Source of the DNA: Cyclobacteriaceae bacterium
GTDB taxonomy: Bacteria > Bacteroidota > Bacteroidia > Cytophagales > Cyclobacteriaceae
NCBI GenBank assembly: GCA_028285445.1
Contig: JANQPQ010000044.1
Span: 124,001 to 188,000, forward strand
Length of the DNA: 64,000 bases
Direction of reading: 5' to 3'
Below the pieces are notes generated by a model that was not told where the DNA came from, did not search any database, and saw nothing but the letters and a program-made list of their open reading frames with translations. Position numbers and translations under genes: made by a program. Below are positions 50,083-60,333 of the stretch, one piece after another (within the stretch, counting starts at the first letter, position 1; every line of letters begins with the position of its first letter).

Positions 50083-52896
50083 TTACAGCTTCTCTTTGAG
50101 ATAGGCAGCAGTATGGTTGTCACTCAATTTTGCCATCTCCTCGGGCGTACCGGCAAAAACGACATTACCACCCTCCTCACCGCCTTCTGGTCCAAGGTCT
50201 ATCACCCAGTCTGCCGATTTCACCACCTCCATGTTGTGCTCAATAATAATTACTGAATTGCCTTGATCGATTAGTGCATTTATCGCGGTAAGCAACTTGT
50301 GAATGTCGTGGAAGTGAAGACCTGTGGTCGGTTCATCAAAAATGAATAGTATGTGATCATCTGAGGCAGTCCCTCCTTTGCTCAAGTAGGAAGCAAGCTT
50401 TACGCGTTGTGCTTCCCCACCACTTAGTGAATTTGAAGACTGGCCAAGCCCTATATATCCTAAGCCAACATCCTGCAGTGGCTGCAACTTGTTTCTTACA
50501 GAATTAACCTCCTTGAAGAATTCAAGACTTTCGTCAATAGTCATGTCCAGTATGTCAGCAACATTTTTTCCCTCGTATTCCACCTCCAGTATCTCTTGCT
50601 TAAATCTGGATCCGTTACAGCTTTCACAAGTAAGATGGATGTCTGCCATAAATTGCATCTCAATCTTAACCGTCCCTTCACCCTGGCAAACCTCACAGCG
50701 CCCCCCGTCGATGTTGAAAGAAAAGTGCTTTGGCTGGTATCCTCGTTGCTTCGAAAGTGGCTGATCCGCCATTAACTGCCTAATGGCATCGTAAGCTTTC
50801 ACATACGTTACAGGGTTAGATCTTGATGACTTGCCAATTGGATTCTGATCAACAAACTCGATTTGAGTAACACGCTTATAGTCTCCATTGAGTTGATCAA
50901 ACTTCCCGGTTGTATCTGTAACCGTCCCCAGTACTTTTCCTAGTGAGGGATAGAGTATAGACCTAATTAGCGTAGATTTTCCTGACCCTGAAACTCCCGT
51001 GACTGCTGTGAGCACTCCCAAGGGAAATTCAACATTGATGTTCTTCAAATTATTCTCCCTAGCTCCACTAACCTGCACCGCCTTGCTCCATTTTCGCCTT
51101 TTTACTGGAACTGGAATTTCTTCTTTGCCAGTTAGATAACTCGCAGTATGTGTCGTAGTATGCCCATTCAAGTCTTCCAACTTACCTTGGAAAACAAGTT
51201 CTCCACCATGTGTGCCGGCATCAGGACCAATATCTATAATCTCATCGGCTGCACGCATTACTTCTTCCTCGTGCTCAACTACTATTACCGTATTTCCCAG
51301 ATCTCTTAGTGTTTCCAAGACGTTTATCAGTCGATTAGTATCCCGGGGATGTAGCCCAATGCTCGGCTCGTCCAAGACATACATGGAACCTACCAACGCA
51401 CTACCCAAAGAAGTGGCCAGCTTAATTCTTTGATATTCACCACCTGATAATGTGCTGGTTAGCCTATTAAGTGTCAAATAGCCTAGCCCGACCTGCTGCA
51501 AGTAATGTAATCGATTTTTAAGCTCTTTAGTTAGCCTATCTGCCACCTTGCTTTCGTATTTTGACAGCTTTACATTGTCAAAGAACTCCACCACTCGGTC
51601 TATCGGCAACAAAACCAAATCGATAATGCTCTTGCCATCAATCTTTACATAGGAAGAATCTTTTCGAAGCCGGGTTCCCCGACAGTCAGGGCATACGGTT
51701 CTGCCCCTGTATCGTGAAAGCAACACCCGATATTGGATCTTGTGAGTTTTTCCCTCTATAAACTTGAAGAAGGCTGATAGCCCCTTGAAGTGCTTATTCC
51801 CATCCCAAAGTAACTGCTGTTCTTCCGGTGTCAGCTCGTTGTAAGGCCTATGAATTGGGAAGTCAAACTCCATAGCAGTTTCTATAAGCTTGTTTACCCA
51901 GCGCTTCATTTTTTCACTGCGCCAAGGTGCGATGGCCCCTTCATAAATAGATAGACTCTTGTCTGGAATCACCAGGTCATGATCAATGCCCAGCACTTTT
52001 CCAAAACCCTCGCAGGTGCGACAGGCCCCAAAAGGGTTATTGAAGCTGAAGAAGTTTACAGAGGGTACCACAAAGCGAATTCCATCCAGCTCGAACTTGT
52101 CTGAAAAGGTCTTCCTTTTGCCATCAACAACCTCCAGGTTGCAAATGCCGTCGCCCTCAAAAAAGGCTGTCTGCACGGAATCTGCCATTCGATATTCATG
52201 ATCTTCGTCGTCAAGCTTTAAAACCCCACGATCAATGAGAATTTCCATCCCCTTTGACTCCTTCGCTTTAGATTCCAACAAATCTTCGATAAACAGAACT
52301 TCTCCATTGTGGAACAAGCGTGTATAACCCTTACCGAGAAGGATGTTAAGCTCCTGCTTCATGGATCGGCCTTCGTGTACCGTAAAAGGGCACAAAATCA
52401 AGTATTTGCTACCTTCCTGCAGGGTTTTGAGGTAGTCAACCACGGTAGAAACGGAATCGCTTGTTACTTTTTCACCACTTACAGGTGAATAAGTGCTACC
52501 AACCCGCGCGAATAATAACTTCAGGTAGTCATAAATTTCCGTAGAGGTTCCAACTGTAGAGCGTGGATTTCTGGTATTTACCTTTTGCTCAATTGCAATT
52601 GCCGGGCTTACTCCTTTGATGTAGTCAACCTCCGGTTTCTCCATTCTGCCAAGGAATTGCCGGGCGTATGAACTCAGGCTTTCCACGTACATTCTTTGGC
52701 CTTCAGCAAACAGTGTATCGAAGGCTAGGGAAGACTTACCTGAACCTGACAATCCTGTAACAACAACCAGCTTATTTCTAGGAATGGCAACGCTTAAATT
52801 CTTGAGATTATTAACCTTGGCCCCCTTTATAATTATGTACTTTTTTGGGTCAAGGTTATCGATATCTACTGCAGATTTCTTGCTGATTTTCGGCAT
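50083..52896 (-). CDS. uvrA: Excinuclease ABC subunit UvrA
   Basis: This 937-residue protein, started at the ATG at 52896, has the full UvrA plan: first Walker [21 protein letters not shown], the UvrB-binding region, a zinc module [10 protein letters not shown], the first ABC signature [12 protein letters not shown], then the second Walker [12 protein letters not shown], the main zinc finger CEVCQGEGT...CESC, and the second signature [12 protein letters not shown] with the DEPTTGLH Walker B region. UvrA finds damaged DNA as a dimer and loads UvrB in nucleotide excision repair. It is monocistronic, with a 335-base upstream gap that it shares with the divergent ECF sigma factor. Confidence 0.98.
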   Translation of the reverse strand: MPKISKKSAVDIDNLDPKKYIIIKGAKVNNLKNLSVAIPRNKLVVVTGLSGSGKSSLAFDTLFAEGQRMYVESLSSYARQFLGRMEKPEVDYIKGVSPAIAIEQKVNTRNPRSTVGTSTEIYDYLKLLFARVGSTYSPVSGEKVTSDSVSTVVDYLKTLQEGSKYLILCPFTVHEGRSMKQELNILLGKGYTRLFHNGEVLFIEDLLESKAKESKGMEILIDRGVLKLDDEDHEYRMADSVQTAFFEGDGICNLEVVDGKRKTFSDKFELDGIRFVVPSVNFFSFNNPFGACRTCEGFGKVLGIDHDLVIPDKSLSIYEGAIAPWRSEKMKRWVNKLIETAMEFDFPIHRPYNELTPEEQQLLWDGNKHFKGLSAFFKFIEGKTHKIQYRVLLSRYRGRTVCPDCRGTRLRKDSSYVKIDGKSIIDLVLLPIDRVVEFFDNVKLSKYESKVADRLTKELKNRLHYLQQVGLGYLTLNRLTSTLSGGEYQRIKLATSLGSALVGSMYVLDEPSIGLHPRDTNRLINVLETLRDLGNTVIVVEHEEEVMRAADEIIDIGPDAGTHGGELVFQGKLEDLNGHTTTHTASYLTGKEEIPVPVKRRKWSKAVQVSGARENNLKNINVEFPLGVLTAVTGVSGSGKSTLIRSILYPSLGKVLGTVTDTTGKFDQLNGDYKRVTQIEFVDQNPIGKSSRSNPVTYVKAYDAIRQLMADQPLSKQRGYQPKHFSFNIDGGRCEVCQGEGTVKIEMQFMADIHLTCESCNGSRFKQEILEVEYEGKNVADILDMTIDESLEFFKEVNSVRNKLQPLQDVGLGYIGLGQSSNSLSGGEAQRVKLASYLSKGGTASDDHILFIFDEPTTGLHFHDIHKLLTAINALIDQGNSVIIIEHNMEVVKSADWVIDLGPEGGEEGGNVVFAGTPEEMAKLSDNHTAAYLKEKL

Positions 52897-53231
52897 GGCC
52901 TGCAAAGATAATCGACCCTGATCGCAATTAAAATTGTAGAAAAATCTTTATAGTTATATTCCAATTTTCAGCTTTCACTGCAATCAAATACCAGCTAATT
53001 TCCAATAAGTTGTTAAGTAAAAAAGTTGCATTATTTGCAGAATTGGCCCCTTTTTCGCTACCTCTATTTGCGGTATATCAATGTCTTTTCCGAAAAAATT
53101 GTAAATAATGCTTTACACGTATTTACCTATTTTCTACATTTGGAATTCACGCTTGAAAATAATTCTACACTAAAACGCAATTCTTGACAATATGATTTAG
53201 ACCTCTACGTTAACAAAAAGGTGATTACTTA
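52897..53231. promoter_or_regulatory. 335-base divergent gap with candidate sigma-gene promoter
   Basis: This AT-rich gap between uvrA and the ECF sigma gene holds no frame with coding character. On the plus strand TACATTTG at 53135-53142 matches TAnnTTTG exactly, with TTTA at 53112-53115 nineteen bases upstream as a weak -33 box. This could drive the ECF sigma gene, which starts about 90 bases later. An AAAGGTGA stretch at about 53218-53225 may serve as its ribosome-binding site. No SOS-type operator is evident on the uvrA side. Confidence 0.35.
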
Positions 53232-53831
53232 ATGAATAAGTTAAGGCTTAGTGATAGCGAGTTGGTATCACAATACAAACGAGGTAACGAAGAGGCTTTC
53301 GAGCAATTAGTAAACAGACACAAGTCAAGAATATTTACCTCCATTTATTTAATTGTAAAAGACACTTATGTAGCAGAAGATTTGCTACAAGAGACTTTTA
53401 TAAAAGCCATCAATACAATTAAAGGTGGCAGGTATAACGAGGAAGGAAAATTTCTTCCATGGATTATGAGAATTGCACACAACCTTGCAGTTGACTACTT
53501 TAGAAGGGACAAGCGCTATCCAACAGTTGTAATGGAGGACGGCGATAAGGTGTTTAATGCGCTTCAGTTTGCTGAAGATTCTGCTGAATCGCAGCAAATT
53601 GTAAAGGATACTCATAACAAGCTTAAGGATTTTATTAAGGAATTGCCTGAAGCGCAACGTGAAGTGCTGGTAATGCGACACTACATGCATATGAGCTTTC
53701 AGGAAATTGCGGAATCTACCGGTGTTAGTATAAATACTGCCCTGGGGAGGATGCGATACGCCCTCATTAACTTGAGGAAAAAAATGGAAAAATATAAGAT
53801 TGCCTATGACCAAAACATTTACCCACGATGA
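53232..53831 (+). CDS. ECF-type RNA polymerase sigma factor
   Basis: The 199-residue protein has sigma region 2 (NEEAFEQLVNRHKSRIFTSI, then AEDLLQETFIKAI and FLPWIMRIAHNLAVDYFRR) and region 4 (LPEAQREVLVMRHYMHMSFQ, IAESTGVSINTALGRMRYAL), typical of sigma-24-like ECF factors. Such factors in this phylum control surface and stress genes, usually with a membrane anti-sigma partner. Here the next gene overlaps by 26 bases and codes for a short protein without a membrane helix or zinc motif, so it may be a non-standard partner. A promoter box lies about 90 bases upstream. Confidence 0.94.
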   Translation: MNKLRLSDSELVSQYKRGNEEAFEQLVNRHKSRIFTSIYLIVKDTYVAEDLLQETFIKAINTIKGGRYNEEGKFLPWIMRIAHNLAVDYFRRDKRYPTVVMEDGDKVFNALQFAEDSAESQQIVKDTHNKLKDFIKELPEAQREVLVMRHYMHMSFQEIAESTGVSINTALGRMRYALINLRKKMEKYKIAYDQNIYPR

Positions 53832-54045
53832 TTTAATCAGGTATTACTACAAGGAAACCTCTAGAAAAGAATCAATTGAAATTGAAAAAGCACTACTCTG
53901 CGACTCCGAATTGATGGAGGAGTATAAGCAAATTAGTGCCATGATGAAAAAGCTTGAAAAGGTTAAGAAAGAACCTTCTGATAAGGTGGTAGCAAACATT
54001 CTTGACTATTCAAAGTCTTATAGTTCTCAGCCAATCAAGGACTGA
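53806..54045 (+). CDS. Small charged protein overlapping the ECF sigma gene
   Basis: The 79-residue product, started at the ATG at 53806, overlaps the sigma stop by 26 bases in another frame. It begins TKTFTHDDLIRYYYKETSR, a phrase close to the anti-sigma N-terminus found after many Bacteroidota ECF factors. It lacks the membrane helix and the HxxxCxxC of zinc anti-sigmas. The rest is helical and charged (MMKKLEKVKKEPSDKVV). It may be a soluble anti-sigma or a partner that binds the sigma factor; this is inferred from position only. Confidence 0.65.
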   Translation: MTKTFTHDDLIRYYYKETSRKESIEIEKALLCDSELMEEYKQISAMMKKLEKVKKEPSDKVVANILDYSKSYSSQPIKD

Positions 54046-54160
54046 AAGAGTCACTTTCAAAATTTGCCTGAGCTGTTCTCCACAAAGTGGTTGTGAGAAG
54101 TAGTATGTTCCTTTCAATAGGAATTTTCTATCTAATTTTACCTGCACTCATTCCACATTC

Positions 54161-55348
54161 GTGAAAATCGTAATTATACATCAGCATTTTAGAACCCCTA
54201 ATGTTGGTGGCGCACTCCGTTCTTACTATCTAGCCACAGGCCTGCAAAAGCATGGTCACCAGGTATCCGTTGTTACAAGTCACAACGATCACCAAAAATC
54301 AATTCTGCAAATAGATGGGGTCCGTGTACATTATCTGCCAGTTTCATACGATAACCACCTGTCTTTCTTAGGAAGAATTCGCTCGTATTTATTGTTTGCT
54401 ATAAAAGCAAGTTTCTATAGCCACAGGTTTAAAGACAGTGATCTTTGTTACGCTATCTCTACTCCGCTTACAGTTGCCTTGGTGGCCTGGCACATGAAAT
54501 GGTGGTATAAAACGAGGTATGTTTTTGAAACCGGAGACCTTTGGCCTGAAGCCCCGATTCAATTGGGCATAATCAAGAACACAATCGTTAAGAGTCTGCT
54601 GAAAGGGTTGGAGAAATATGCTTATCGCAAAGCAGAGGCTTTAGTTGCGGTTTCGGAAAGTATGGCGCTGATCTTGAAGTCTAAATGCCCTGGCAAGGCA
54701 GTATACGTCATACCTAATATGGCAGATGTCGACTCATTCCAATCTGAACCCAAAAATCCTTTGTTAGAGGAGAAATACAACGTGAAGGGCCAGTTTGTAA
54801 TTGCCTTCTTTGGTACTATGGGCTTTTCCAATGACTTGGATGCTTTACTGTCTTTAGCCTCTGCAGCGCAAGATAAGAACTTGCCAGTGACAGTTATTTT
54901 CAAGGGAGATGGCGCCGATAGGGCAAGACTAGCCCAAAGAGTTAAAAGCGAAGAGCTTCAAAATGTACTGTTCCTCCCCTTTACAAGCCAAAATGAAATG
55001 TTGGAGGTGATGAACATCACAGATGCGTATTATATTTCATTTGTCGATGTACCTATTCTTTCCACAGGTGCTCCTAACAAGCTGTTCGATGGTTTGGCAG
55101 CAGGAAAACTGATTATTGTTAATTACCAAGGCTGGATACGGGAAATTGTGGAGCAGTGGCACTGTGGAATTTACCACGAACGAAGTAACCCTGAAAAGAC
55201 TGTAGAGGAATTGGCTCAGTTTTTAAATTCCGCAGCAGAGTTGGCCGTCGCTAAGCAAAACTCCCGAAAATTGGCAGAGGAGGTATTTGCCAGGGATAAA
55301 GTTGTTGCTGAATTTGAGCAGGCAATTAACAGGCTAGCAGCTACCTAG
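54161..55348 (+). CDS. Family 4 glycosyltransferase (WbuB-like)
   Basis: The 395-residue GT-B enzyme opens MKIVIIHQHFRTPNVGGALR, the first Rossmann strand with the glycine-rich acceptor-side turn. The C-terminal half has FVIAFFGTMGFSNDLDALL and VIFKGDGADRARL, the donor-binding part. The EX7E-like region is PILSTGAPNKLFDGLAAGK, as in WbuB-type GT4 enzymes for aminosugar transfer to surface polysaccharide. The start is GTG at 54161, since no ATG lies in front of the first strand. It is not in a polysaccharide cluster here, and its 3' end overlaps the convergent gldB-like gene by 8 bases. Confidence 0.9.
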   Translation: MKIVIIHQHFRTPNVGGALRSYYLATGLQKHGHQVSVVTSHNDHQKSILQIDGVRVHYLPVSYDNHLSFLGRIRSYLLFAIKASFYSHRFKDSDLCYAISTPLTVALVAWHMKWWYKTRYVFETGDLWPEAPIQLGIIKNTIVKSLLKGLEKYAYRKAEALVAVSESMALILKSKCPGKAVYVIPNMADVDSFQSEPKNPLLEEKYNVKGQFVIAFFGTMGFSNDLDALLSLASAAQDKNLPVTVIFKGDGADRARLAQRVKSEELQNVLFLPFTSQNEMLEVMNITDAYYISFVDVPILSTGAPNKLFDGLAAGKLIIVNYQGWIREIVEQWHCGIYHERSNPEKTVEELAQFLNSAAELAVAKQNSRKLAEEVFARDKVVAEFEQAINRLAAT

Positions 55349-56345
55349 CCGGCTTGTAGTTTGATGCATTAAAGATCTTTCTGGCATCGGGCTCATTCAT
55401 AAGTTGTTGCAGTGAAACCGCAGGCTGCTGCTTCATGTATTTATTCACTATTTCCCAGCCTAGCCAAGCTCCAATACGACCGGGGCACTTTTCGCCAATC
55501 TCATAAATATTGGGGCGCTCATCAAGGAACTTCTTTTTGGTGAGATGATTGGTATCAAATAGCAACTGATTTTGAACGAAGTTGGCCCAGATTATATCCT
55601 GATTCTCATTGACATCTTGTAACTGCTGTTGGGTATACCATATTAAGAGGCTGTCATGCGTACAGGGCATAATCTGCTTGGTGAGATAGTATTTCTTACC
55701 ATAGTAAATCATGTCGGCGAGCATTGACCTGTCTGACACATCTTCGTTCACATAATCGTGGGAAAGAATCAACATTGAAGCCGGCACTATATACTCGCTG
55801 CGGTATCTGCCTAGAATATATTTTGGCAAGTCACGCGGCCGGAACTTTGACCCAGGCCCAAGATAGAAATCAAGACCAACGATAATAACACTATCAGATA
55901 CATAGAGCTCACTACTGAACAGCCCGCTAATGAATGTTTGTAGTTTAGGAGTACCTACATTAGGATAGTATTGCCTTAAATGTTTAAAAGCCAATTCAAA
56001 CTCTTGCTTTATTTCGTCGATGTTGTCAAACCTTATTTTAACTTCCTGGTAAAGGGAATCAAAATTTGGGTCTTGCTTTAGTTGCCAAAGCCCCTTTATC
56101 AGAATGGAATCGTGGGGATATTGGCCGCTTACAAGGAAATGCTCTTTAAGCGCCATGTTCTGGTTTAGTAATCTCTCCAGCTCTTCCGGCGAATCAGCAT
56201 CCATGAATTTGTCCTCCAATCTTTCTACCTCTATCTCTAATTGTGTATTTGCAACTTGCGGGTTCACTTCGCAGGGCTTTTCGCCACAACTTATCATCGC
56301 AATCAGTAATAAGAATGGAAACAACTTTAGGTACGACTTCATCAT
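55341..56345 (-). CDS. gldB: GldB-family gliding motility lipoprotein
   Basis: The start at ATG 56345 gives 334 residues with a lipoprotein signal (LFPFLLLIAMISC, lipobox MISC); the frame to 56495 is too long. The domain matches the GldB family: a long helical region (FELAFKHLRQYYPNVGTPKL), a strand with VGLDFYLGPGS, LADMIYYGKKYYLTKQIMP, and the terminal CPGRIGAWLGWEIVNKYMK, a strong family phrase. GldB is a lipoprotein needed for gliding and for T9SS function in flavobacteria. gldC, often next to it there, is not in this window. Its 3' end overlaps the glycosyltransferase by 8 bases. Confidence 0.87.
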   Translation of the reverse strand: MMKSYLKLFPFLLLIAMISCGEKPCEVNPQVANTQLEIEVERLEDKFMDADSPEELERLLNQNMALKEHFLVSGQYPHDSILIKGLWQLKQDPNFDSLYQEVKIRFDNIDEIKQEFELAFKHLRQYYPNVGTPKLQTFISGLFSSELYVSDSVIIVGLDFYLGPGSKFRPRDLPKYILGRYRSEYIVPASMLILSHDYVNEDVSDRSMLADMIYYGKKYYLTKQIMPCTHDSLLIWYTQQQLQDVNENQDIIWANFVQNQLLFDTNHLTKKKFLDERPNIYEIGEKCPGRIGAWLGWEIVNKYMKQQPAVSLQQLMNEPDARKIFNASNYKPAR

Positions 56346-56530
56346 TAAATATTTGTTGCAAAAATAGGTGAAGATCAACCAAATCTTACTGGAAGATTCT
56401 CTGAAATCTAAACGATCACACGCTTGCAAATTGTACGACTTAGCAGCAATTTGGCCAATAATCTTATACTCCTGCCGCCCAAATAAATCACCCATAGTGC
56501 GGTAATTTAATACGCTTGATTTGAAAGAGT

Positions 56531-56560
56531 TTTGAATTAGTCATTATTCTATTATGTTTG
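56531..56560 (+). promoter_or_regulatory. Bacteroidota-type promoter before the TonB receptor operon
   Basis: TTTG at 56531-56534 and TATGTTTG at 56553-56560 match the -33 (TTTG) and -7 (TAnnTTTG) elements used by the main sigma factor of this phylum, with an 18-base spacer, within the known range. The transcript would start near 56568, about 43 bases before the ATG at 56611. The match to TAnnTTTG is exact, which makes this the clearest promoter in the window. Confidence 0.55.
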
Positions 56561-56610
56561 TTTTACTCCGAACTTACTCCCCACTACGATTTTAAGATAT
56601 ACCTAAGCCC

Positions 56611-59292
56611 ATGAAGGCGTTTCTGGCAAGAACGATACTTTTAGCATGCCTCTTACCCAGCTTGGTTGCTGCGCAGAATGCAAGCTTGAAAATTAGTGGG
56701 GATTATCAGAACAAATCGCTATCTGAGGTACTTACGGATATCGAGAAAAGGTACCCCATTAAGATTTTCTACAAAAAAGAATGGCTGACAAACCTATCTT
56801 CCGATGTTAGCCTTAATGAGGTTGAGATTTCCAGGGCTTTTGAGCTTCTATTGCAGGGCACAGAAATTTCAGCCATACAGTACCATGATAGGTACGTGGT
56901 ATTATTAAAGGAGCCGGCGCTGACAGCAGACACAACCAATAACGCGGGCCCCGGATCAGCCGTAGCCGTAATTGGTCAGTTTAATGAAAACACTACTGAG
57001 GCCACTATCAGCGGATATATTAGAGAGTCAAATAGCGGAGAAGGCATTATTGGAGCCAGTATATTCATTGATGAACTGGCGCTGGGGACTGTCACCAACA
57101 CCGATGGATTCTACTCACTGACGGTGGCTCCCGGAGAATACAATATTCGGTTTAGTGCAATTGGCTGGGAAGAAGACAACCGGCAAGTTGTTCTGAATGA
57201 AAGCGGCCTATTCAACATAGATATGTTCGAGGCTACTATTCAGCTCTCAGAGGTAACGGTAACCTCAGAAGCCGTTGACCGCAATATATCAAGTGTGCAA
57301 ATGGGTACCTCCAGGCTGGACATTAGGACTGCACAAAAAATGCCTGCATTCCTGGGTGAGGTGGATATCGTACGGGGCCTGATTCTAATGCCCGGGGTAA
57401 GCACCGTTGGCGAAGGTGCCACAGGGTTTAATGTAAGGGGAGGAAGCGTAGGTGAAAACCTGATCTTGCTCGACGATGCGCCAATCTTTAATTCCTCCCA
57501 CCTCTTTGGGTTTTTCTCCATTTTCAATCCTGACCTGGTTAAAGATGCCACCCTTTACCGTGGTGGAATTCCTGCTAAGTTCGGTGGTAGAATATCTTCT
57601 ATGTTGGATGTTAAGCAAAAGGAGGGTAATACTAAATCTTACCAGGTAAGAGGTGGTGTTGGTCTTATCTCATCACGACTATTAGCCGAAGGCCCTATAG
57701 TCAAAGAGAAGGGTTCATTCCTGGTGGGTGGTAGGCTTTCATATACAGATTGGATTCTGAACAGAATTGAAAACCTGGATATTAGGAACAGCTCAGCCCA
57801 ATTTTACGACCTGAATGCAAAAGTCAACTACCGTTTTGATGATAAAAACAGTATCCAATTATCCTCATACTATAGCCGTGATAATTTTAAATTCCGTAGT
57901 GACACCACATTCGTGTGGGAAAACCTAAATGCAGTATTTAAATGGAATCACTTGTTCAGTCCAAAGCTTTTCTCAAGCTTTTCGGCTGTCTATAGTTCTT
58001 ATCGCTACCTGGTAGAAGGCAGGCAAATAGAGAAAGATTTCGACCTGGACTATGATATCACCTACCGAAATGCCAAAGCTGATTTCAGTTATTTTCCAAA
58101 CCCGAATCACCAGATCAACTTCGGTATTAGTGCCATCTCCTACTCTTTCGAACCAGGTAGATTAGAGCCGGCCACAGTCAACAGCACCATCATTCCTGAA
58201 GTGCTGGAAACAGAACACGCCCTGGAAAGTGCGGCCTATGTAGATGACGAATTCAAGATCAGTTCTCGAATTACGGTAAACTATGGTCTTAGATACTCGT
58301 TGTATCAAAATCTCGGGGCCGCACAGGTATTTACCTATCAAGAAGATCAACCACGAGCAATATCCACAATCACTGATACACTTCAATTTGCATCTGGCAA
58401 AGTGGTGGAAGATTACCAGGGCTTTGAGCCAAGGCTTTCAGTTAAGTATAGCTTTTATAACAATAGCTCTGTAAAACTTAGCTACAATCGGATGAGGCAA
58501 TATATCCACCTCATTTCCAATACCACAGCGGTATCACCATTCGATATTTGGAAAACGAGTGATATGCATATTGAACCGCAAACGGGAGATCAAATTGCGC
58601 TGGGCTATTTCCGAAATTTTATGGATAACTCATTGGAAACCTCAGTTGAAGGTTTCTACAAGCAAATCGACAACGCCACTGAATACAAGAACGGAGCAGA
58701 ACTTCTGTTGAACAACACCCTTGAGGCTGATTTACTTCAAGGTGAAGGAAGGTCATACGGAGTTGAGTTTCTGGTAAGGAAAAAGGCTGGCCGCCTAACT
58801 GGTTGGGGCAGCTACACTTATTCCAGATCTGAAAGAAAGATCAATGGAGAGTTCCCGGAAGAAAGGATAAATGGTGGCGAGTACTTCCCCTCGAACTGGG
58901 ACACGCCACACAGTTTGAATATAACCACAAACTACAAACTGACCAGGCGATATAGCTTCTCCACCAACTTCACATTCAACACTGGCAGGCCTCTAACAAT
59001 ACCAGAATCTATCTACCAGATTGACGGAATTACGGTGCCAAATTTTACCCGAAGAAATCAAGCCAGAATACCCGACTATCATCGATTGGACCTTTCATTT
59101 ACGGTAGACGGGAACCTTAAAAAGCGTAAGAATTACGATGCTAACTGGACTTTTTCTGTTTATAACATCTACGGAAGAAAAAACGCCTTTTCAGTTTTCT
59201 TTGAGGGCCGAAATGGGCAGCCGCAGGCTTTTAAGTTAAGCGTGCTGGGTAGGCCCTTCGCAGCAATAACCTATAATTTTAAGTTCTTATGA
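56611..59292 (+). CDS. TonB-dependent receptor with STN and carboxypeptidase-like N-terminal domains
   Basis: The 893-residue outer-membrane receptor has a signal peptide (LLACLLPSLVAAQ), an STN-type domain at 25-100 (KSLSEVLTDIEKRYPI, then FELLLQGTEISAIQY), and a CarboxypepD-reg-like domain near 130-215 (GYIRESNSGEGIIGASIF). The plug lies at about 225-335 (VDIVRGLILMPGVSTVGEGA, then FNVRGGSVGENLILLDDAPI) and is followed by the 22-strand barrel, ending in the terminal aromatic NFKFL. STN domains usually talk to FecR/ECF systems, but none is adjacent. It forms an operon with DUF4249 and a plug-bearing protein: ATGA overlap, then one base. The substrate is unknown. Confidence 0.93.
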   Translation: MKAFLARTILLACLLPSLVAAQNASLKISGDYQNKSLSEVLTDIEKRYPIKIFYKKEWLTNLSSDVSLNEVEISRAFELLLQGTEISAIQYHDRYVVLLKEPALTADTTNNAGPGSAVAVIGQFNENTTEATISGYIRESNSGEGIIGASIFIDELALGTVTNTDGFYSLTVAPGEYNIRFSAIGWEEDNRQVVLNESGLFNIDMFEATIQLSEVTVTSEAVDRNISSVQMGTSRLDIRTAQKMPAFLGEVDIVRGLILMPGVSTVGEGATGFNVRGGSVGENLILLDDAPIFNSSHLFGFFSIFNPDLVKDATLYRGGIPAKFGGRISSMLDVKQKEGNTKSYQVRGGVGLISSRLLAEGPIVKEKGSFLVGGRLSYTDWILNRIENLDIRNSSAQFYDLNAKVNYRFDDKNSIQLSSYYSRDNFKFRSDTTFVWENLNAVFKWNHLFSPKLFSSFSAVYSSYRYLVEGRQIEKDFDLDYDITYRNAKADFSYFPNPNHQINFGISAISYSFEPGRLEPATVNSTIIPEVLETEHALESAAYVDDEFKISSRITVNYGLRYSLYQNLGAAQVFTYQEDQPRAISTITDTLQFASGKVVEDYQGFEPRLSVKYSFYNNSSVKLSYNRMRQYIHLISNTTAVSPFDIWKTSDMHIEPQTGDQIALGYFRNFMDNSLETSVEGFYKQIDNATEYKNGAELLLNNTLEADLLQGEGRSYGVEFLVRKKAGRLTGWGSYTYSRSERKINGEFPEERINGGEYFPSNWDTPHSLNITTNYKLTRRYSFSTNFTFNTGRPLTIPESIYQIDGITVPNFTRRNQARIPDYHRLDLSFTVDGNLKKRKNYDANWTFSVYNIYGRKNAFSVFFEGRNGQPQAFKLSVLGRPFAAITYNFKFL

Positions 59293-60332
59293 TAGGTCGA
59301 TGGACAAAAATATTGTTGCTAACCTTGTTAGGTCTCTCCGGATGTATCGATCCAATTGAATTTGAATTAGATCAATCTACGCCGCAACTAGTAATTGATG
59401 GCTATATAAGTAATGAGCCCGGTCCATATTTTATTCGTTTGTCGACCTCCAGTACAGAGACAATCTCCTCTACCAATGCGATTTCAGGAGCAACCGTTAC
59501 TATTACGGATAATACCGGGATAACTTCGACTTTGATAGAATTAGTGCCCGGTCAATATGAAACGATTGGATTAAGAGGAGAAGCTGGCAAAAGTTACCAA
59601 TTGAAAGTGGTTCTGGCCACTGGTGAAGAATTTGAATCATCATTTCAGGAAATCCCGGAACCGGTTGAGATTGACAGCCTTTACTTTGCGTCGGTGTCGA
59701 AACTGGCTATTGCCACCCAAGGGTCAACCGTAACCAGAAGAGGTGTGGAATTTTTCGTAGACGTGAAAAACGACAACAATGCCACAAGCTTTTACCGCTG
59801 GGATTTTGTCAGCACCTATCAAGTGGCCACACCCTTTCCGGCGGGTGCAGCCCCAACGGTCTGCTGGGTAACTGAAGAGCCTTCAGCTTTCCTAAACATC
59901 GCGGAGTCTGCCTCTTTTGGAGGAAGCAAGCTTTCAAATCATCCTATCTTCTTCGTTACTAACAGCCTTCGCACAAGCATTAAGTACAGTATGCTCCTGA
60001 AGCAGATGGCTATGGATGAGGCCACCTACAATTTCTGGGAGGGAATCAAGAATTTGCGCGAAGATAACGGGACCATTTTCGATCCACCACCAGCAAGAAT
60101 AAATGGTAACATTTTTAGCACCGCCGACCCATCACAAACAGTACTCGGATTCTTTGCTGCATACGGTATCAGCGAAAAAAGAATATTCGTATCTCGCGAG
60201 CAAATTGATGGCAACTTCCCTCAACTGAACCAGGAATGTATAGTGATTCCACCCATGATTCCACCAGCTTTTTGTTCGGATTGTCGGGCATTTCCTAATA
60301 GCACCGCTTTTATACCACCATTCTGGGAATAA
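59289..60332 (+). CDS. DUF4249 lipoprotein (TonB receptor partner)
   Basis: The 347-residue product has a lipoprotein signal (LLLTLLGLSGC) and the DUF4249 opening: CIDPIEFELDQSTPQLVIDG, then YISNEPGPYFIRLSTS, and VTITDNTGI. The N-terminal half is an Ig-like sandwich of about 110 residues, and the C-terminal half contains EPSAFLNIAESASF and the CSDCRAFPNS ending with a cysteine pair. In this phylum DUF4249 genes are linked to TonB receptors and the product is probably a surface ligand-binding lipoprotein. It overlaps the receptor stop by four bases (ATGA). Confidence 0.88.
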   Translation: MIGRWTKILLLTLLGLSGCIDPIEFELDQSTPQLVIDGYISNEPGPYFIRLSTSSTETISSTNAISGATVTITDNTGITSTLIELVPGQYETIGLRGEAGKSYQLKVVLATGEEFESSFQEIPEPVEIDSLYFASVSKLAIATQGSTVTRRGVEFFVDVKNDNNATSFYRWDFVSTYQVATPFPAGAAPTVCWVTEEPSAFLNIAESASFGGSKLSNHPIFFVTNSLRTSIKYSMLLKQMAMDEATYNFWEGIKNLREDNGTIFDPPPARINGNIFSTADPSQTVLGFFAAYGISEKRIFVSREQIDGNFPQLNQECIVIPPMIPPAFCSDCRAFPNSTAFIPPFWE

Positions 60333-60333
60333 G

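Noticed and set aside
54043-54059. TGAAAG-AGTCA-CTTTCA hairpin after the small sigma partner, possible terminator
   Set aside because: The stem is only six bases with few GC pairs, and A-rich rather than T-rich sequence follows.
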